Assembly: GCA_021555105.2 (NCBI GenBank)
Contig: CP134604.1
Span: 310,001-374,000, forward strand
Direction of reading: 5' to 3'
Origin: Thalassospiraceae bacterium LMO-JJ14
GTDB taxonomy: Bacteria; Pseudomonadota; Alphaproteobacteria; Rhodospirillales; Casp-alpha2
Length of the DNA stretch: 64,000 nt
The notes beneath the pieces were generated by a model, which was not told where the DNA came from, did no database searches, and saw only the letters and a program-made list of their open reading frames with translations. Position 1 is the first letter of the stretch, and each line of letters starts with the position of its first letter. Shown in pieces: positions 62,665 to 64,000 of the stretch. The position numbers were made by a program, and so were the translations under genes.

Positions 62665-64000
62665 TCACTCGGCGGCCTCGGGTTCGGCGCTGCCTGTCGT
62701 TCCGGTGATGGCGGCCAGAAGCTTGGCGCGCACATCCTCGATCTTGTTCGGCTGTTCCATTTTCAGCCCGAAGATGTCCTTCACGTAAAAAACGTCGACG
62801 ACCCGCTCACCATACGTCGTGATGTGCGCCGATGAAATCTGCAACCCCGCACTTGTCAGTACGTTGGTGGTGTCGTGCAGGAAGCCCAGCCGGTCACGGC
62901 CGTTCACCTCGATCACCGTGTGCGTCCGGCTCGCCTTGTTGTCGATAAGAACACGCGGCGGCACCTTGAAGACGCTTGTGCGGGACGGCATCGCATTGGC
63001 GCGTGCCTCCTTCAGTTCGTACGCCGGCGACGCGAGGCCGGAGAGTGCACGTTCCAGCCGGGTGCGGATACGCGCCATCCGCGCTTCACCGGAAATCGCT
63101 TCCGACTGCTTGTCCTGTACCCAGAACGTGTCCAGCGCCATGCCATTATTCAGTGTGACGATCTTGGCATCGACGATGTTGATGCTGCCCAGCGACAGCG
63201 CGCCGGCAACCTTGGCGAACAGGCCCGGATGATCGACGGTGAAGACGACGACTTCGGTCGCGTCATGGGCCTCGTCGGCGGTCAGGTCGATCACCAGATT
63301 CTGGTTGTTGATGGCGGCGGTTTTGATCAGTTCCGCATGACGCAACAACGCGTCGGTGTCGAACGTCAGCCAATAGGTATCGCGGCCTAGATCCAGGTGC
63401 GCTTCAATTCTTTCGGGTGTCCATTCGCTCGAACTCTCACTGAGCGCCTGAGCGAGCTTTTGCTTGGCTGTTTTCGCCCGCTTCGACAACCGCTCCTGCG
63501 GGCTTTCGCCGGACATCGCTTCGCGTGCTTGCCAGTATAATTCGCGCAGCAGCCCCGCCTTCCAGGCGTTCCAGACGTTGGGGCCGACGGCACGGATATC
63601 GGCAGTGGTCAGAATCAACAAAAGCCGCAGCCGTTCCGGCGACTGTACTATCTCGATGAAATCGGACACCGTTTTCGGATCATCGATATCGCGCTTGAAA
63701 GCCGTGTGGCTCATCAGCAGATGATGGCGCACCAGCCACGCAACGGTCTCCGTTTCCCAGTCGCTGAGACCCATGCGCGGGCCCAGCTTGAGCGCGATCT
63801 CGGCGCCCAGTTCCGAATGATCGCCACCCCGTCCTTTGGCAATATCGTGCAGCAAGACGGCCAGATACAACGCGCGTTTCGACTGCACCTCGCCGATCAC
63901 GGAGCACGAAACCGGGTGATCATCGATCAGGCGGCCGGTATCGATACCGTGCAACACGCCGATGGCACGGATGGTATGCTCGTCAACGGTATAGACGTGA
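62665..64000 (-). CDS. glnD: Bifunctional uridylyltransferase/uridylyl-removing enzyme GlnD (C-terminal part)
   Basis: About 445 C-terminal residues; the 5' part lies beyond the window's right end. The HD domain (YTVDEHTIRAIGVLHGIDTG, LAVLLHDIAKGRGGDHSELG) removes UMP from PII, and two C-terminal ACT domains (VVVFTVDHPGLFAKVAGALS and IEVNGRDRLGFLHDTTNVLT) sense glutamine. It links nitrogen status to PII. The missing N-terminus should contain the nucleotidyltransferase domain. It lies 82 bases from murJ in the usual glnD-murJ order. Confidence 0.95.
   Translation of the reverse strand, partial: HVYTVDEHTIRAIGVLHGIDTGRLIDDHPVSCSVIGEVQSKRALYLAVLLHDIAKGRGGDHSELGAEIALKLGPRMGLSDWETETVAWLVRHHLLMSHTAFKRDIDDPKTVSDFIEIVQSPERLRLLLILTTADIRAVGPNVWNAWKAGLLRELYWQAREAMSGESPQERLSKRAKTAKQKLAQALSESSSEWTPERIEAHLDLGRDTYWLTFDTDALLRHAELIKTAAINNQNLVIDLTADEAHDATEVVVFTVDHPGLFAKVAGALSLGSINIVDAKIVTLNNGMALDTFWVQDKQSEAISGEARMARIRTRLERALSGLASPAYELKEARANAMPSRTSVFKVPPRVLIDNKASRTHTVIEVNGRDRLGFLHDTTNVLTSAGLQISSAHITTYGERVVDVFYVKDIFGLKMEQPNKIEDVRAKLLAAITGTTGSAEPEAAE

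Overview
The window is alphaproteobacterial chromosome. The evidence is two SAM-II riboswitches, a Fur-family Irr regulator with an Irr-type box, a MucR/Ros regulator, tldD next to a DUF3422 gene, and the order trpS-nfu-...-tsaB-...-fur-miaB-phoH-ybeY-corC-lnt-HTH-metK-trmB-rimP-nusA-ylxR-infB-rbfA-truB-rpsO-pnp. It looks Rhodospirillales-like; I cannot name a genus. No tRNA, rRNA, CRISPR array or insertion sequence was recognised.

Bases 1 to about 20,850 are a phage-derived region read almost entirely leftward. It holds a small virion protein, a head-tail connector (portal), a Bbp19-like protein, a scaffold, the major capsid protein, a SleB-type endolysin and two T7-type tail-fibre genes, one cut by the window edge. 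No terminase, integrase or replication gene is visible, and the element directly abuts the 3' end of tldD.

The most interesting content is in this region. Three proteins (starts at 4099, 11866 and 20596) share a peptidoglycan-binding-like head with a DG-x3-PGG-x-T signature. Two of them are followed by arrays of replacement C-terminal modules that lack start codons, each paired with a gene for a membrane-anchored protein bearing conserved cysteines. Array 1 (7163-11866) has one full-length gene, two headless C-terminal cassettes and three partner genes in convergent orientation. Array 2 (15448-20596) has one full-length gene, three headless cassettes (one frameshifted, one internally deleted) and four partner genes, with an inverted repeat between each C-terminus and its partner. 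The third head protein (3497-4099) is followed by a gene for an exported or membrane-anchored protein. This is the layout of a polymorphic toxin-immunity system with silent cassettes, inside a phage structural operon. Array 2's C-terminal domain carries an E-x-Y-D-F motif and strand pattern that loosely recall colicin M, and its partners recall the membrane-anchored, disulfide-bonded colicin M immunity protein; this is inference. A promoter, structured leader and terminator module is duplicated in front of the phage late operon and in front of array 2, suggesting shared antitermination control. A hipBA-type toxin-antitoxin pair sits between array 1 and the capsid gene.

Bases 20,855-34,640 hold tldD, DUF3422, SAM-II-controlled metZ, pabC-pabB, a 2-hydroxyacid dehydrogenase, an SH3 protein, an Irr-linked cluster (DUF3501, Fe-S oxidoreductase, rubrerythrin, irr) and fabI-fabB-fabA. 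Bases 34,830-46,270 hold the translation/RNA cluster from pnp to rimP, then trmB and SAM-II-controlled metK. Bases 46,500-64,000 hold an HTH regulator, lnt, corC, ybeY, phoH, miaB, fur, mucR, tusA, tsaB, a transporter-like protein, a RutE-type nitroreductase, a polysaccharide deacetylase, a Bax-like glucosaminidase, nfuA, trpS, murJ and the C-terminal part of glnD. The last 43 kb looks like ordinary conserved core genome.
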